Of a stretch of 64,000 bases of DNA, positions 9,529 through 19,667 are shown piece by piece. The notes under the pieces are model-generated. The model was not told the DNA's origin. It did not search any database and worked only from the letters and a program-made list of their open reading frames with translations. A program made the translations under genes and the position numbers. The first letter of the stretch is position 1; every line of letters starts with the position of its first letter. The DNA is from Campylobacter concisus (GTDB lineage: Bacteria; Campylobacterota; Campylobacteria; Campylobacterales; Campylobacteraceae): contig NZ_CP021642.1 in NCBI RefSeq assembly GCF_003048375.1, positions 1,302,001-1,366,000 of the forward strand, in the 5' to 3' direction.

Positions 9529-10283
9529 TGTTTGAAGAGCTAAGACCCCATTTGATCGAACTTAGAAAGAGGCTTTTTATAAGCATAGTAAGCATTTTTG
9601 TCTGTTTTGGCATCTGTTTTACATTTTGGAATCCACTGCTTGCATGGATGAGCGAGCCGCTAAAGCAGGTCTTGCCAGCTGGCTCAAACATCATCTTTAC
9701 GCAAATTCAAGAGCCATTTTTCACTGCGATGAAGGTCGCCTTTTTTGCTGGTTTGGTGCTTGCTTTGCCTATCATTTTTTGGCAGTTTTGGCTATTTGTC
9801 GCACCTGGACTTTATGACAATGAAAAAAAATATGTGATCCCATTTGTCCTCTCTGCTTCATTTATGTTTGCGTGCGGGGCGGCGTTTTGCTACTACGTGG
9901 TCATCCCGCTTGGCTTTACATTTTTGGTAAATTTTGGCGGTCAGCTCTTTACGGCACTGCCAAGTATCGGCGAATACGTGGGCTTTTTCACGAAACTGCT
10001 GATCGGCTTTGGAATTTCATTTGAGCTGCCAGTCATTACATTTTTCTTAGCAAAGATAGGCCTAGTCGATGACAAGATGCTAAAAGACTACTTTAGATAC
10101 GCAGTAGTCGTCATTTTCATCTTTGCAGCCATCGTCACACCGCCAGATGTTATAAGTCAAATTTTAATGGCACTGCCACTCATCGGACTTTATGGAATTT
10201 CTATCATAGTCGCCAAAAGAGCTGGCAAAAGCGACGATGATGAACAAGATAGCGACACAAACAGCGACGCAGGCGATGAGTGA
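9528..10283 (+). CDS. tatC: Sec-independent translocase subunit TatC
   Basis: Six-helix inner-membrane core of the twin-arginine translocase that binds the RR signal. It opens with MFEELRPHLIELRKRL, the conserved TatC N terminus, and has FxxPL-type FTQIQEPFFTAMKVAFFAG and a late IFAAIVTPPD helix. The ATG overlaps the tatB stop as TGATG; a GTG one codon upstream is also open. The acidic tail (DDDEQDSDTNSDAGDE) is hydrophilic and overlaps the queA start. 251 aa, normal length. Confidence 0.95.
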   Translation: MFEELRPHLIELRKRLFISIVSIFVCFGICFTFWNPLLAWMSEPLKQVLPAGSNIIFTQIQEPFFTAMKVAFFAGLVLALPIIFWQFWLFVAPGLYDNEKKYVIPFVLSASFMFACGAAFCYYVVIPLGFTFLVNFGGQLFTALPSIGEYVGFFTKLLIGFGISFELPVITFFLAKIGLVDDKMLKDYFRYAVVVIFIFAAIVTPPDVISQILMALPLIGLYGISIIVAKRAGKSDDDEQDSDTNSDAGDE

Positions 10284-11298
10284 TATAAACGATATCTCAA
10301 GCTACGACTACTTTTTGCCTAACGAGCTCATCGCAAAAGAGCCAGTTTTGCCAAAAGAAGAGGCAAGACTGCTTGTTTATATTAAAAAAACAAAAGAGAT
10401 AAAACACTATAAATTTAAAGATCTAGCCAGTCTCATCCCAGAGGACGCGGCGGTCATTTTTAACAACACAAAGGTGGTTAAGGCCCGCATTTTAGGACAC
10501 AAACAAAGTGGCGGAGCCTGCGAAGTGATGCTAAATCAGCCAGTTGGCGATAATAAATTTAGCGTATATATAAGGGGCAGAGTAAGTGTCGGTAGCGTTT
10601 TAAATTTCGCTGATAGCATAAAGGTAAATGTGCTTGAGCTAAATGACGATGGCTCAAGGGTGGTAAATTTCACCAAAGATGGCGTCATTTTAGATACGGC
10701 GCGACTTTTTAGCGAGCTAGAAAAGATCGGCCACGTCCCACTCCCTCCATATATCAAAAGAGCTGATACAAAGGACGATGAGAGCTGGTACCAAAGTATA
10801 TTTGCTAAAAATAGCGGCGCAGTCGCGGCTCCAACAGCCAGTCTGCACTTTAGCGAGCAGATGCTAGAGCAGATAAAGGCAAAGCACGAGGTCGCCTACA
10901 TCACGCTTCACGTGGGCGCTGGGACATTTAAGGGCGTGGGGTGCCAAAACATAAATGACCACAAAATGCACTCTGAGTTTTATGAGCTAAGCGAAAAAGC
11001 TCAAGAGATCATAAACTCAAATAAGCCAATTCTCGGCGTTGGCACGACGGTTACTAGGTGCGTTGAAGAGTTTGCTAGAAGCAAGCAGCCAAGCGGCTTT
11101 TGCAAGCTATTTTTAAACCTAAATAATAGACCGATCAGGCAAAACTACCTTTTAACAAATTTTCACCTGCCAAAATCAACGTTGATCATGCTAGTTACTA
11201 GCTTCATAGGGCTTGAAGAGACGATGAGGATTTATGAAACGGCAGTTAGCGAAAAGTATAGATTTTACTCTTATGGCGATGGGATGCTTGTGATATGA
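10276..11298 (+). CDS. queA: S-adenosylmethionine:tRNA ribosyltransferase-isomerase
   Basis: Transfers and rearranges the ribosyl group of SAM onto preQ1 at the wobble base of tRNA, making epoxyqueuosine. Family motifs: YDYFLPNELIAKEP near the start, PLPPYI, FGAVAAPTASLHF-like SGAVAAPTASLHFSE, ITLHVGAGTFKGV and TNFHLPKSTLIMLV. Start chosen at the ATG inside the tatC stop region (340 aa, usual length); an upstream ATG would add 13 residues of tatC-overlapping sequence with no conserved content. Confidence 0.95.
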   Translation: MSDINDISSYDYFLPNELIAKEPVLPKEEARLLVYIKKTKEIKHYKFKDLASLIPEDAAVIFNNTKVVKARILGHKQSGGACEVMLNQPVGDNKFSVYIRGRVSVGSVLNFADSIKVNVLELNDDGSRVVNFTKDGVILDTARLFSELEKIGHVPLPPYIKRADTKDDESWYQSIFAKNSGAVAAPTASLHFSEQMLEQIKAKHEVAYITLHVGAGTFKGVGCQNINDHKMHSEFYELSEKAQEIINSNKPILGVGTTVTRCVEEFARSKQPSGFCKLFLNLNNRPIRQNYLLTNFHLPKSTLIMLVTSFIGLEETMRIYETAVSEKYRFYSYGDGMLVI

Positions 11299-12089
11299 AA
11301 AATGTCGATTTTGTCGCACAAATGGAGCTTTTTTTAGAAGCACTTTTTAAGGACGCAACAGCTAGAAACAACGCCATCGTCTTTAACTACAACCCAAACT
11401 ACCCACGCTATCTAAGTTTTGAAGCGCATAAGCTAATAGGCGCGATCAAAAATTTAAGCAAATTTTACCTAAATGACGTAAGCAACTCAAAACTGCTCAT
11501 ATCCTTTACTCTAGTAAGTTATAGTCTAAGTTTAGTGCATTTTGACATACATATAAAATGCACTTCATGCCCGCAAAAGCCAAATGAGAGACTAGTTAAA
11601 GAAGCTGGCGAGCTACTAAAAGAGCTAAATGCCAAGATGAGCGAAACTGAGGACGGCTTTAATATAAGCATAAGCGTGCCACTGCCAAAAAGCGGGACAT
11701 TTAAGAGGCAAAGCGTCGAGATAGCAAGCCTCTTAGGCAAAAATGCGATAATAGCTTGCGATGATGAAAATTTATTTTTAACGCTCAGCCATGAGCTAAG
11801 CTTTACTGGGCTAAAGCTCAGCAAACAAAAGAGCTTTGAGAGTTTAAATTTACACATAAAAGATGCCATTTTTAAGCCAGACATCATCTTCGTGCAAAAG
11901 GAGTATCTAAGCGACAAAACAAGGCTTGACGAGATGCTAACTTATCAAAAGCTTAAGAATTTCTACATCGTCATCATCAGCAAAGATGAAGCCAAAAGCA
12001 TCAAAAGCGAGAAGATGACTACGCTTAGACAGCCATTTACTAGCGATAGCTTGCACGAGACTTTAGGAGTAGTGGCTAGAAATTTATAA
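11295..12089 (+). CDS. Unrecognised protein, probable degenerate ATPase-fold plus pseudo-receiver
   Basis: 264 aa, cytosolic, no signal peptide. I do not recognise a named family. The second half (about 148-264) has the layout of a response-regulator receiver: IIACDDEN after strand 1, an expected phospho-Asp position that reads IIFVQKEYL (Gln), a Ser/Thr-position strand YIVIISK, and RQPFTSDSLHETL in place of the usual K-P. The first half has alternating helix and strand, including FEAHKLIGAIKNLSKFYL and ISISVPLP, which resembles the histidine-kinase ATPase fold without its glycine boxes. Coupled to queA (ATGA overlap) and convergent with ruvX, with a 6-bp tail overlap. Both domain calls are structural guesses. 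Confidence 0.55.
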   Translation: MKNVDFVAQMELFLEALFKDATARNNAIVFNYNPNYPRYLSFEAHKLIGAIKNLSKFYLNDVSNSKLLISFTLVSYSLSLVHFDIHIKCTSCPQKPNERLVKEAGELLKELNAKMSETEDGFNISISVPLPKSGTFKRQSVEIASLLGKNAIIACDDENLFLTLSHELSFTGLKLSKQKSFESLNLHIKDAIFKPDIIFVQKEYLSDKTRLDEMLTYQKLKNFYIVIISKDEAKSIKSEKMTTLRQPFTSDSLHETLGVVARNL

Positions 12090-12467
12090 AATTTTTAGAT
12101 ATCTCTTCAAGATGATAGTGGCTGAGACGCTATCAAGCCTGCCATCTCGCTTTGTGTTTGTGTAAATTTCACTTGCCTCGCTGCTGCTAAAAGCCTCATC
12201 TTGATAGACGATATTAGCCTGCACATCAAGAAGCGAGACAAAATGCTCTATGCGCCTTCTCATCTCATCTTCGCTACTGCCGCCGATTGGCACGCCCACT
12301 ACTAGCGTGTTTGGAGCGTATTCATTTACTTTTTGGCTCACATCTCTTGCGGCTTGGTTGCGGTTTTTTCTAAGAACTGGCTCAAGGGGCGTCACGACCT
12401 CTCCAAAGCCAAAAGCAAGCCCTATGCGCTTTAGTCCAACATCGATCGCCATAAATTTCTCTCTCAT
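12084..12467 (-). CDS. ruvX: Holliday junction resolvase-like nuclease RuvX (YqgF)
   Basis: RNase H-fold protein of the YqgF family, required for pre-16S rRNA 5' maturation in other bacteria and proposed as a Holliday junction resolvase. AIDVGLKRIGLA (residues 7-18) carries the first catalytic Asp, then VVGVPIGGSS, YQDEAFSSSEA with the catalytic Glu, and a C-terminal LDSVSATIIL where the last acidic residue lies. 127 aa is slightly short but complete. The ATG overlaps the dprA stop. Confidence 0.9.
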   Translation of the reverse strand: MREKFMAIDVGLKRIGLAFGFGEVVTPLEPVLRKNRNQAARDVSQKVNEYAPNTLVVGVPIGGSSEDEMRRRIEHFVSLLDVQANIVYQDEAFSSSEASEIYTNTKRDGRLDSVSATIILKRYLKIL

Positions 12468-13234
12468 AACGCGCTTTTTACTCTTAAATTTGAAATTTCA
12501 ACTAGCCCGTCAAGCTCGTATTCATAGATGATCTCGCCAAATTTAGCCAATGCTTCATCAAGGCTAACGCCATTTTTGCAAAATTTCAATATCTCATCAT
12601 CAGCTTTTTCTTGCTCTTTTACCTCGCCAAAAAGTGAGGCAAATTTAACGTAATCATCGATAAGCTCGGCCTTTTTGCTAGCCAGTAAGGCATTTGTCCC
12701 ACTACTCTCATTTATGCGCTGAGGCAGGACAAAGAGAGGGATTTTAAGCTCATTTGCAAGCCTTGCACTTTGCATCGAGCCACTTCTTAGATCAGCTTGT
12801 GCGACCACAAGGGCTTGCGCAAGCCCCACAACTATGCGGTTTCGCTCTAAAAATCTATACGCGATCGGTGGCTCGCCCTCGTCATACTCGCTTAGAGCCA
12901 AGCCTTTTTCATAAATTTCTCTTATCGCTACTTTGTTTTGTGCTGGATAGATGATGTCAAGTCCATTTGCAAAAACACCGATAGTTAGCGGCATGGCAGC
13001 CTTGTGCGCCGTGATATCCACGCCGATAGCTCCACCACTTACCACGCAGACATTTGCGCTTTTTAGCGCTGCGCAAAGTGCTGTAACACACTCTTTTGTA
13101 TAGACGCTTGCCTTTCTTGAGCCAACGACTGCTACTTTTGGCATGCTAAGAAGCGAGGTATCGCCTATGAAATTTAGCTCTTTTGGGGGATTTTTTAGCC
13201 TATTTAGCGCCTCTGGGATGATTTCAAGCTTCAT
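12464..13234 (-). CDS. dprA: DNA processing protein DprA
   Basis: Binds incoming single-stranded DNA in natural transformation and loads RecA. Rossmann-like core with VAVVGSRKAS (34-43) and VVSGGAIGVDITAHKAA (64-80), followed by GVFANGLDIIYPAQN and SGSMQSARLANEL. At 256 aa it lacks the N-terminal SAM-like domain of longer versions, as usual in epsilonproteobacteria, and keeps a short C-terminal winged-helix-like tail. Coupled to ruvX and to the upstream deacetylase gene by 4-bp overlaps. Confidence 0.93.
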   Translation of the reverse strand: MKLEIIPEALNRLKNPPKELNFIGDTSLLSMPKVAVVGSRKASVYTKECVTALCAALKSANVCVVSGGAIGVDITAHKAAMPLTIGVFANGLDIIYPAQNKVAIREIYEKGLALSEYDEGEPPIAYRFLERNRIVVGLAQALVVAQADLRSGSMQSARLANELKIPLFVLPQRINESSGTNALLASKKAELIDDYVKFASLFGEVKEQEKADDEILKFCKNGVSLDEALAKFGEIIYEYELDGLVEISNLRVKSAL

Positions 13235-14691
13235 AAAATATCTTTTAGATAGACAACTTCTACATCTTTTAAGATATTGTTTTTGCTAGCTTTTATCACT
13301 GCGATCGTGTTTTTTTTTGGGTGTCCGATGGCGATCGCATAGCCCCTTTTTTTGGCTAAATTTACAGCAGCTACAAGCTCTCGTCTAACCGCACTAGCCG
13401 ATGGATCATCATCTAAAAATATATCTCTTGAAATGTAAGGCTGATTATACTTTTTAGCAGCCCTTGCCACGGCTGTTTGAGCGATCGTCTTACTATCAAC
13501 AAAGATAAAGCCCTGCTCTATCAGCGCTCTATATGCCTTGTCCATCGCGTCATAATCACTAGTAAATCGTGATCCTGTGTGGTTATTTGTATATTTTGCA
13601 CGCGGGAAGTCTTTGCGTATCTTTTTTATCTTTTCATGCATACTCTCAAAGCTCTCATTTACTGTGAGCGTGCCTATCTCTGGACTATCAAAGTGCTTTG
13701 CCTGCATCGGCAGATGTATCATATAAAACTCAAACGTTCTAGCGATGTTTGGCGTATCTGGATGAGTTTTTGTCGCTGGAAAAATGGACGGCGTTATCTT
13801 TAGACCGATTGACTTTACCATGCTAGCATGCTCAAATGTCGCCACATCATCGATTATTAGCACCAGCTTTGCACGCCCTTTTACGCTGCTATTTGGAGTA
13901 AATGGCACAACTGCAAAGTCATCTTTTTTCGCACTCTCTTTTTGCTGCTTTTCGCTGTAAATTTGCTTCTTGGCTTTATTACTAGGCTCAACCTCACTTT
14001 TTTTAGTAGGCTCAGGTTTTAAAATTTCACTATGCTTTAAATTTTCTTTTATGCTTAAATTTGCTTCAACACTTTTGTTTTGCTCTGTTTTTGTCTCTGT
14101 TTTTATCTCTGTTTTTATCTCATTTTTGCCTGCGTAAAATGGCTCGATTACCTGCTCGACCTTTTGCTCTGGCTTTTCTTCACTCTTTGCTTCAGAGATT
14201 GCATCTGCGCTACTTTGCATATTTTTATATAAATTTGCAAGTAGATTTTTCGTATCGTTTTGCTCTTTTTTTGGCTCTTCTTTTTTAGTTTCTACTTTTA
14301 CTTCAGATTTTGTCTCGGGAGTTATCTTTTTTTGCTCTTTTGGCTCAGTTTTTGGCTTTAGAGCAAGCTCACTTTTATGTTTAGGATCGGTAAAAATTTT
14401 ACTTAAATTTTCATCTTCATCAAATTTTAGAGGGTATTTTCTCTTCTCATACTCTTGTTTTTTATCTTTGCTAGCAACTTTTTGCTCATCTTTTTTTGAA
14501 ATTTGCTTCTCGCTCTTTGGCTCATTTACTTTGCTTATCTGCTCAACATCTTTGTTTTTGATGCTAAGAGCTGCTATGAGTGCTACTATCAAAATGGCAG
14601 CAATGACGCCGATACCAAGGAAAATTTTATTATAAGAGCGACCTGCACTCTTTTTTGCAGGACGCTTCTTTGTAGTCTTTTTTTCGCTCAA
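13231..14691 (-). CDS. Membrane-anchored divergent polysaccharide deacetylase (YibQ family)
   Basis: 486 aa. A lysine-rich cytosolic start (KKTTKKRPAKKSAGRS), one membrane helix at about 26-48, then roughly 200 residues of Lys/Glu-rich low-complexity linker, and a C-terminal domain (about 265-486) with LVLIIDDVATFEHA, HLPMQA, NNHTGSRFT and AIGHPKKNT, the pattern of divergent polysaccharide deacetylases. These resemble NodB-fold enzymes but vary at the metal site; activity is unproven. The anchor-linker-domain design suggests a periplasmic envelope role reaching across the periplasm. It precedes dprA and follows ilvC, all on one strand. Confidence 0.8.
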   Translation of the reverse strand: MSEKKTTKKRPAKKSAGRSYNKIFLGIGVIAAILIVALIAALSIKNKDVEQISKVNEPKSEKQISKKDEQKVASKDKKQEYEKRKYPLKFDEDENLSKIFTDPKHKSELALKPKTEPKEQKKITPETKSEVKVETKKEEPKKEQNDTKNLLANLYKNMQSSADAISEAKSEEKPEQKVEQVIEPFYAGKNEIKTEIKTETKTEQNKSVEANLSIKENLKHSEILKPEPTKKSEVEPSNKAKKQIYSEKQQKESAKKDDFAVVPFTPNSSVKGRAKLVLIIDDVATFEHASMVKSIGLKITPSIFPATKTHPDTPNIARTFEFYMIHLPMQAKHFDSPEIGTLTVNESFESMHEKIKKIRKDFPRAKYTNNHTGSRFTSDYDAMDKAYRALIEQGFIFVDSKTIAQTAVARAAKKYNQPYISRDIFLDDDPSASAVRRELVAAVNLAKKRGYAIAIGHPKKNTIAVIKASKNNILKDVEVVYLKDIL

Positions 14692-14694
14692 GGC

Positions 14695-15747
<1,053 letters not shown>

Positions 15748-15753
15748 TTATAC
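15748..15753 (-). promoter_or_regulatory. -10 box of ilvC
   Basis: TATAAT on the minus strand, preceded by TG, about 30 bp upstream of the ilvC ATG. Campylobacter sigma-70 promoters mainly depend on an extended -10, which fits. No clear -35. Confidence 0.6.
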
Positions 15754-15821
15754 ATTTTAGCAACAAAAACGTTGCTGAAAAAGAGCAAAAAAGTATCTTT
15801 AAGTTTTATGCTGCAGCTTTT

Positions 15822-15830
15822 TGCTATAAT
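15822..15830 (+). promoter_or_regulatory. Extended -10 promoter of the HDOD-rnr-holA operon
   Basis: TGCTATAAT, an exact TGn-TATAAT extended -10, 34 bp upstream of the HDOD gene ATG and divergent from the ilvC promoter. Confidence 0.65.
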
Positions 15831-15864
15831 GTGACAAAATTTTTAACCAAAAGAGTCACTTTAC

Positions 15865-16683
15865 ATGAATGAATCAATTTTTAAAAAAATCAAAGCGCTT
15901 CCGCCACTAGACGACACTGTCATACAGATCCAGCGCCTACATGCTGACGAAAATAGCTCGATAAATGACCTCACAAAAGTGGTCGAGAAAGACCCTATGC
16001 TAACAGCAAATATCTTGCGTTCAGCAAACTCACCACTTTACGGATTTTCTCAAGAGATCACAACTATCGCAAGAGCCATTTCACTTTTTGGCATGGCTAC
16101 TATCCGCGGTTTTGCGCTATCAAGTGCCATTAAAAAGACCTTTTCTATAAATTTAGAGCCATATGACATTACCGCACAAGATTTTTTAAATATCTCAATC
16201 ATGCAAAATGCTTTGATGTATCACTGGTACTCTAAGATAAAACCTAAAAATCTAGAAATTCTCTCTCCTGCTTCATTTATGCTTGAAGTTGGCAAGATCG
16301 TTTTAGCACATGAACTCACAGAAAATAACCAAGTTGCTGAGTTTAAAACAAAGTTAAAACAAATTTCATCTACCTATGATCTTGCGCTTTTAGAGTCTGA
16401 AATTTTAGACATCACAAACGAAGAGGTCACGGCTAAAATTTTTGAGCAGTGGAATTTAGAGATCGAGCTTGGAAATTCTATCCTCTACTCAAACACTCCA
16501 GAAGAGGCACCTGATCATATAAAAGAGTACGCAAGAGCGTTAAAAGTAGTAAAAACAGCGGTTAATATCTTTAACCAGCTTGATGATGTGAGCGTAAATA
16601 ACGCAACACTTCTTATAAACGAATATGGCTTTGAGAGAGATACATTTTTAATGGCTGTTAGCAAAGTCAAAGACAATTTGTGA
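15865..16683 (+). CDS. HDOD domain protein
   Basis: 272 aa with an N-terminal to central HDOD domain: LPPLDDTVIQIQRL, VVEKDPMLTANILRSANSP, and IARAISLFGMATIRGFAL. HDOD proteins are HD-domain relatives that have lost the catalytic metal residues and act as regulatory scaffolds, often in motility, stress or c-di-GMP pathways. No HD metal pair or GGDEF/EAL domain is visible here. It overlaps rnr by 4 bp (GTGA), so the two are co-translated. The specific role is unknown. Confidence 0.82.
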   Translation: MNESIFKKIKALPPLDDTVIQIQRLHADENSSINDLTKVVEKDPMLTANILRSANSPLYGFSQEITTIARAISLFGMATIRGFALSSAIKKTFSINLEPYDITAQDFLNISIMQNALMYHWYSKIKPKNLEILSPASFMLEVGKIVLAHELTENNQVAEFKTKLKQISSTYDLALLESEILDITNEEVTAKIFEQWNLEIELGNSILYSNTPEEAPDHIKEYARALKVVKTAVNIFNQLDDVSVNNATLLINEYGFERDTFLMAVSKVKDNL

Positions 16684-18599
16684 AAGAATTTTTAACATCA
16701 CTTCTAGTTGGCATCAAAGAAAAAGAGATATCAAACGAAGATAAAGAGATCTTACGTAATCTCCTAAACCTTGGTGCCGTAAGCTTACATAAAGATAAAT
16801 TTTACCTAAACAACGGCTATGTCTGCGGCAAGCTAGACATCAGCCAAAACGCAACTGGCTTTATCATGCCATTTGACAAGCGCTTCAAGCAAGATATCAT
16901 CGTAGAAAATAAAAATTTAAACAACTCTCACCTTGGCGATATCGTGTTAGCAAAGCTTTTGCCACTTAAGAAAAAACGCCAAAGCGCTAAGATAGTGATG
17001 AGCCTAAAGCTTGCAAATGAGACTAGTGTGGTCTATACAAAACGCTTTGGGGCGGCCATTTTAGGGGTAAATTTAAAAACTGGGCTAAGCACAACCCTAA
17101 AGGCAACTCAAAAAAGCCTAAAGATGCTCCCACTTGGGACGCTACTAAAGATAAACAATCTAAACAACGAAATAGTCGAGGTTTTAGGAAATTTAGAAGA
17201 TCCGCTAAGCGATGAGAAAATTTCGCTTGCTATTTATAATAAAAATGATAAATTTAGCGAGGCTTGCGAGCTTGAAGCAAAGGCATTTGGCGATGAAGTC
17301 GATGCTAGCATGTATCCAAACAGGGTTGATCTAAGAAATTTAGATTTTTGCACGATCGATCCAGTCGATGCTAAAGACTTTGACGATGCCATATATTTTG
17401 ATGATAAAAAGCGCGAAATTTACGTAGCAATCGCCGATGTAAGCGAGTATGTGACCGCGTATAGCGCCATTGATAGCGAGGCTAAAAAAAGAGGCTTTTC
17501 TATCTATTTTCCGCACATTTCAGTGCCGATGTTACCACGAGCACTTAGTGAAAATATCTGCTCGCTAAAACCAGATGTGCCGCGCCTTGCATTTTGTTTT
17601 AAAATTTCACTCGATGCAAACAACGAGGTAAAAAAAGAGGAACTTTTTGAGGCGATAATCCTTTCAAAAAGACGCTTTAACTACGATGAGATCGATGAAA
17701 TTTTAGAAGACAAAAGAGAGTGTGAAATTTCATGGATCAAGCCACTTTTTAAACTCACCACGAAGCTTCGCAAAAAAAGGCTTTTGCACGCATTTGACTT
17801 TAGGACAAAAGAGCTTAGAATGAGCCTTGATGACGAGGGTCAAATTTCGCAAACTAGGTTCGAAAGCGACTCCGACTCACACAGACTAGTTGAAGACTGC
17901 ATGCTTTTAGCAAACAAAGCTGCTGCAAAGCTCATCACAAAGGGCGTTTTTAGAAACCACGCATCGCCTGATTTTAAAAAGATAGATACCTTGCTTGAAG
18001 ACTTGCAGCTTTTGGGGCTTGACTTTACCTACGAGAGCGACCTTGCAAATTTGATAAGAAAGATCCAAGCAAAGGCCGATGAGCTGGGCAACCGCGAAGA
18101 GATAGATAAGCTCATCATCAAGTCTCAAAAAAAGGCTGAATACTCAAGTGAAAATTTAGGCCACTTTGGGCTTGGATTTGATAGATACACGCACTTTACA
18201 AGCCCTATTAGACGCTATTCTGATCTTATTTTGCACAGGCTTTTAAAGGCTAAAATTTCAAAAGATGAGAAGCTTTACAACTTCTTACTTTTAAACATCC
18301 AAAGCACCTGCGCAACCTTAAGCGAGCTTGAAAGAGAGGCCGACAAGGTGGCCTACGACTTTATGGATAGGAAATTTGCACGCTGGGCAGTTGCAAACAT
18401 CGACAAAGAGGTGCGTTGCTACGTGAGTGAAAACCAAAATGTTTTGGTCGCTAAGCTTGATGATCATTTTGTTGGAGCTAGGATTTTCATCACTGGATAC
18501 AGCGCAAATTTACTTCAAAAGCTTGTCGTAAAGATCACAGAGGCTGACATCGCGAGCGCTAAAATTTTTGCAAAAGTGGTAAGAAAGATCGATGTATAG
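16680..18599 (+). CDS. rnr: Ribonuclease R-type exoribonuclease (RNB family)
   Basis: 3'-5' exoribonuclease that degrades structured RNA. The catalytic RNB domain shows DPVDAKDFDDA with the Mg-binding Asp residues near 226-235, then ISVPMLPRALSENICSL and FTSPIRRYSDLILHRLL. At 639 aa it is much shorter than E. coli RNase R (about 813 aa); the cold-shock region is reduced to one NGYVCGKLDI-type module and the C-terminal S1 domain looks cut down. This is typical for epsilonproteobacterial enzymes. GTG start overlaps the HDOD stop; its end overlaps holA by 8 bp. Confidence 0.92.
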   Translation: MKEFLTSLLVGIKEKEISNEDKEILRNLLNLGAVSLHKDKFYLNNGYVCGKLDISQNATGFIMPFDKRFKQDIIVENKNLNNSHLGDIVLAKLLPLKKKRQSAKIVMSLKLANETSVVYTKRFGAAILGVNLKTGLSTTLKATQKSLKMLPLGTLLKINNLNNEIVEVLGNLEDPLSDEKISLAIYNKNDKFSEACELEAKAFGDEVDASMYPNRVDLRNLDFCTIDPVDAKDFDDAIYFDDKKREIYVAIADVSEYVTAYSAIDSEAKKRGFSIYFPHISVPMLPRALSENICSLKPDVPRLAFCFKISLDANNEVKKEELFEAIILSKRRFNYDEIDEILEDKRECEISWIKPLFKLTTKLRKKRLLHAFDFRTKELRMSLDDEGQISQTRFESDSDSHRLVEDCMLLANKAAAKLITKGVFRNHASPDFKKIDTLLEDLQLLGLDFTYESDLANLIRKIQAKADELGNREEIDKLIIKSQKKAEYSSENLGHFGLGFDRYTHFTSPIRRYSDLILHRLLKAKISKDEKLYNFLLLNIQSTCATLSELEREADKVAYDFMDRKFARWAVANIDKEVRCYVSENQNVLVAKLDDHFVGARIFITGYSANLLQKLVVKITEADIASAKIFAKVVRKIDV

Positions 18600-19590
18600 A
18601 AAAGATTTGGAGCTAAATTTAGCAAATGCAAATTTAAGCAACTACTTCTTGCTTTTTGGCGCGGATGAGTTTCAGATAGAGCTTTTTGGCAAGGAAATTT
18701 TAAGCATTTATGCAAGCGAAGATGCAAATTTATTAAGCCTTTATTTTGACGAGTACAACTACACACAAGCAAGCTCTCACCTAAGCGAGCAGTCGCTTTT
18801 TGGTGGCAAAAATATCCTCTATGTAAAAAGCGACAAAAAGATCCCATCAAAAGAGCTAAAAGAGCTCATCTCACTTTGCTCAAAGAGCCATGACAACTAC
18901 TTTTTGTTTGAGCTTTATGAGGCCGATATGAAGCTAGTTTTTGATACGCAAAAGGCATTTGGGACAAATTTTGCTAGATTTTTTAAGCCCTCAAACCCAG
19001 ATGAAGCGATAAATTTACTAGCTAAAAACTCAGCTAAGATAGGACTAAACATAACCAAAAACGCACTTTATGAGCTTTATTTTACACATAATGAAAATTT
19101 ATACCTTGCAGCAAGCGAGCTAACAAAACTAAAGAGCCTAAACACCCACATCGAACAAGACGATGTAAAAAGGCTTGTTTTTGGACTTGGCGGGATAAAT
19201 TTTGATGACTTTTTCAATAAATTTATGGCTCTAAAAGATATAAAAAACGACTTTTTTACCTACTTAGAAGATCCAAATTTTAATGAAATTTTACTTCTAA
19301 ACTCACTTTACAAAGCATTTTTTAGGCTGTTTAAAATTTACTCTTACATCAAGATAAATGGCCGCTTAAATTTAGACGAAGCGATCGGTTATCAGCCACC
19401 TGTAAATGTGGCAAATTTATTAAAAGCAAATAGCTTAAAGATAAGTTTAAATGCCTATTTGGAGATATTTAAAACGCTAAATTTAGCCGAGCTAGAGCTA
19501 AAAACAAATACAAAAATGGATAAAGAAATTTTCGTTTTATCAACCATTTTAAACCTCCAACACCTCATATCAACAGCAAATATTAAGTAA
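18592..19590 (+). CDS. holA: DNA polymerase III delta subunit
   Basis: Clamp-loader subunit that opens the beta clamp. 332 aa, usual length. NYFLLFGADEFQIELF near the start matches the delta family pattern around its nucleotide-free AAA fold, followed by LFGGKNILYVK and a helical C-terminal collar region. It overlaps the rnr stop by 8 bp, so the HDOD-rnr-holA trio is one transcription unit. No ATP-binding P-loop is expected or seen. Confidence 0.88.
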   Translation: MYRKDLELNLANANLSNYFLLFGADEFQIELFGKEILSIYASEDANLLSLYFDEYNYTQASSHLSEQSLFGGKNILYVKSDKKIPSKELKELISLCSKSHDNYFLFELYEADMKLVFDTQKAFGTNFARFFKPSNPDEAINLLAKNSAKIGLNITKNALYELYFTHNENLYLAASELTKLKSLNTHIEQDDVKRLVFGLGGINFDDFFNKFMALKDIKNDFFTYLEDPNFNEILLLNSLYKAFFRLFKIYSYIKINGRLNLDEAIGYQPPVNVANLLKANSLKISLNAYLEIFKTLNLAELELKTNTKMDKEIFVLSTILNLQHLISTANIK

Positions 19591-19630
19591 ATTTAAGCTA
19601 AAATCCACCCTTGCTTAATGCAAAATCCTT

Positions 19631-19645
19631 GCTCACAAAGTGAGC
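19631..19645 (+). other. Hairpin in the leader of the rpsF operon
   Basis: GCTCAC-AAA-GTGAGC, a perfect 6-bp stem with a 3-nt loop, 22 bp before the rpsF ATG. A TAAAAT -10-like box lies near 19601, so the hairpin would be in the 5' leader. It could be a ribosomal-protein feedback site, but I do not see the known S6:S18 leader signature. Confidence 0.4.
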
Positions 19646-19667
19646 TAAATATCCATAAGGAGAAAAA

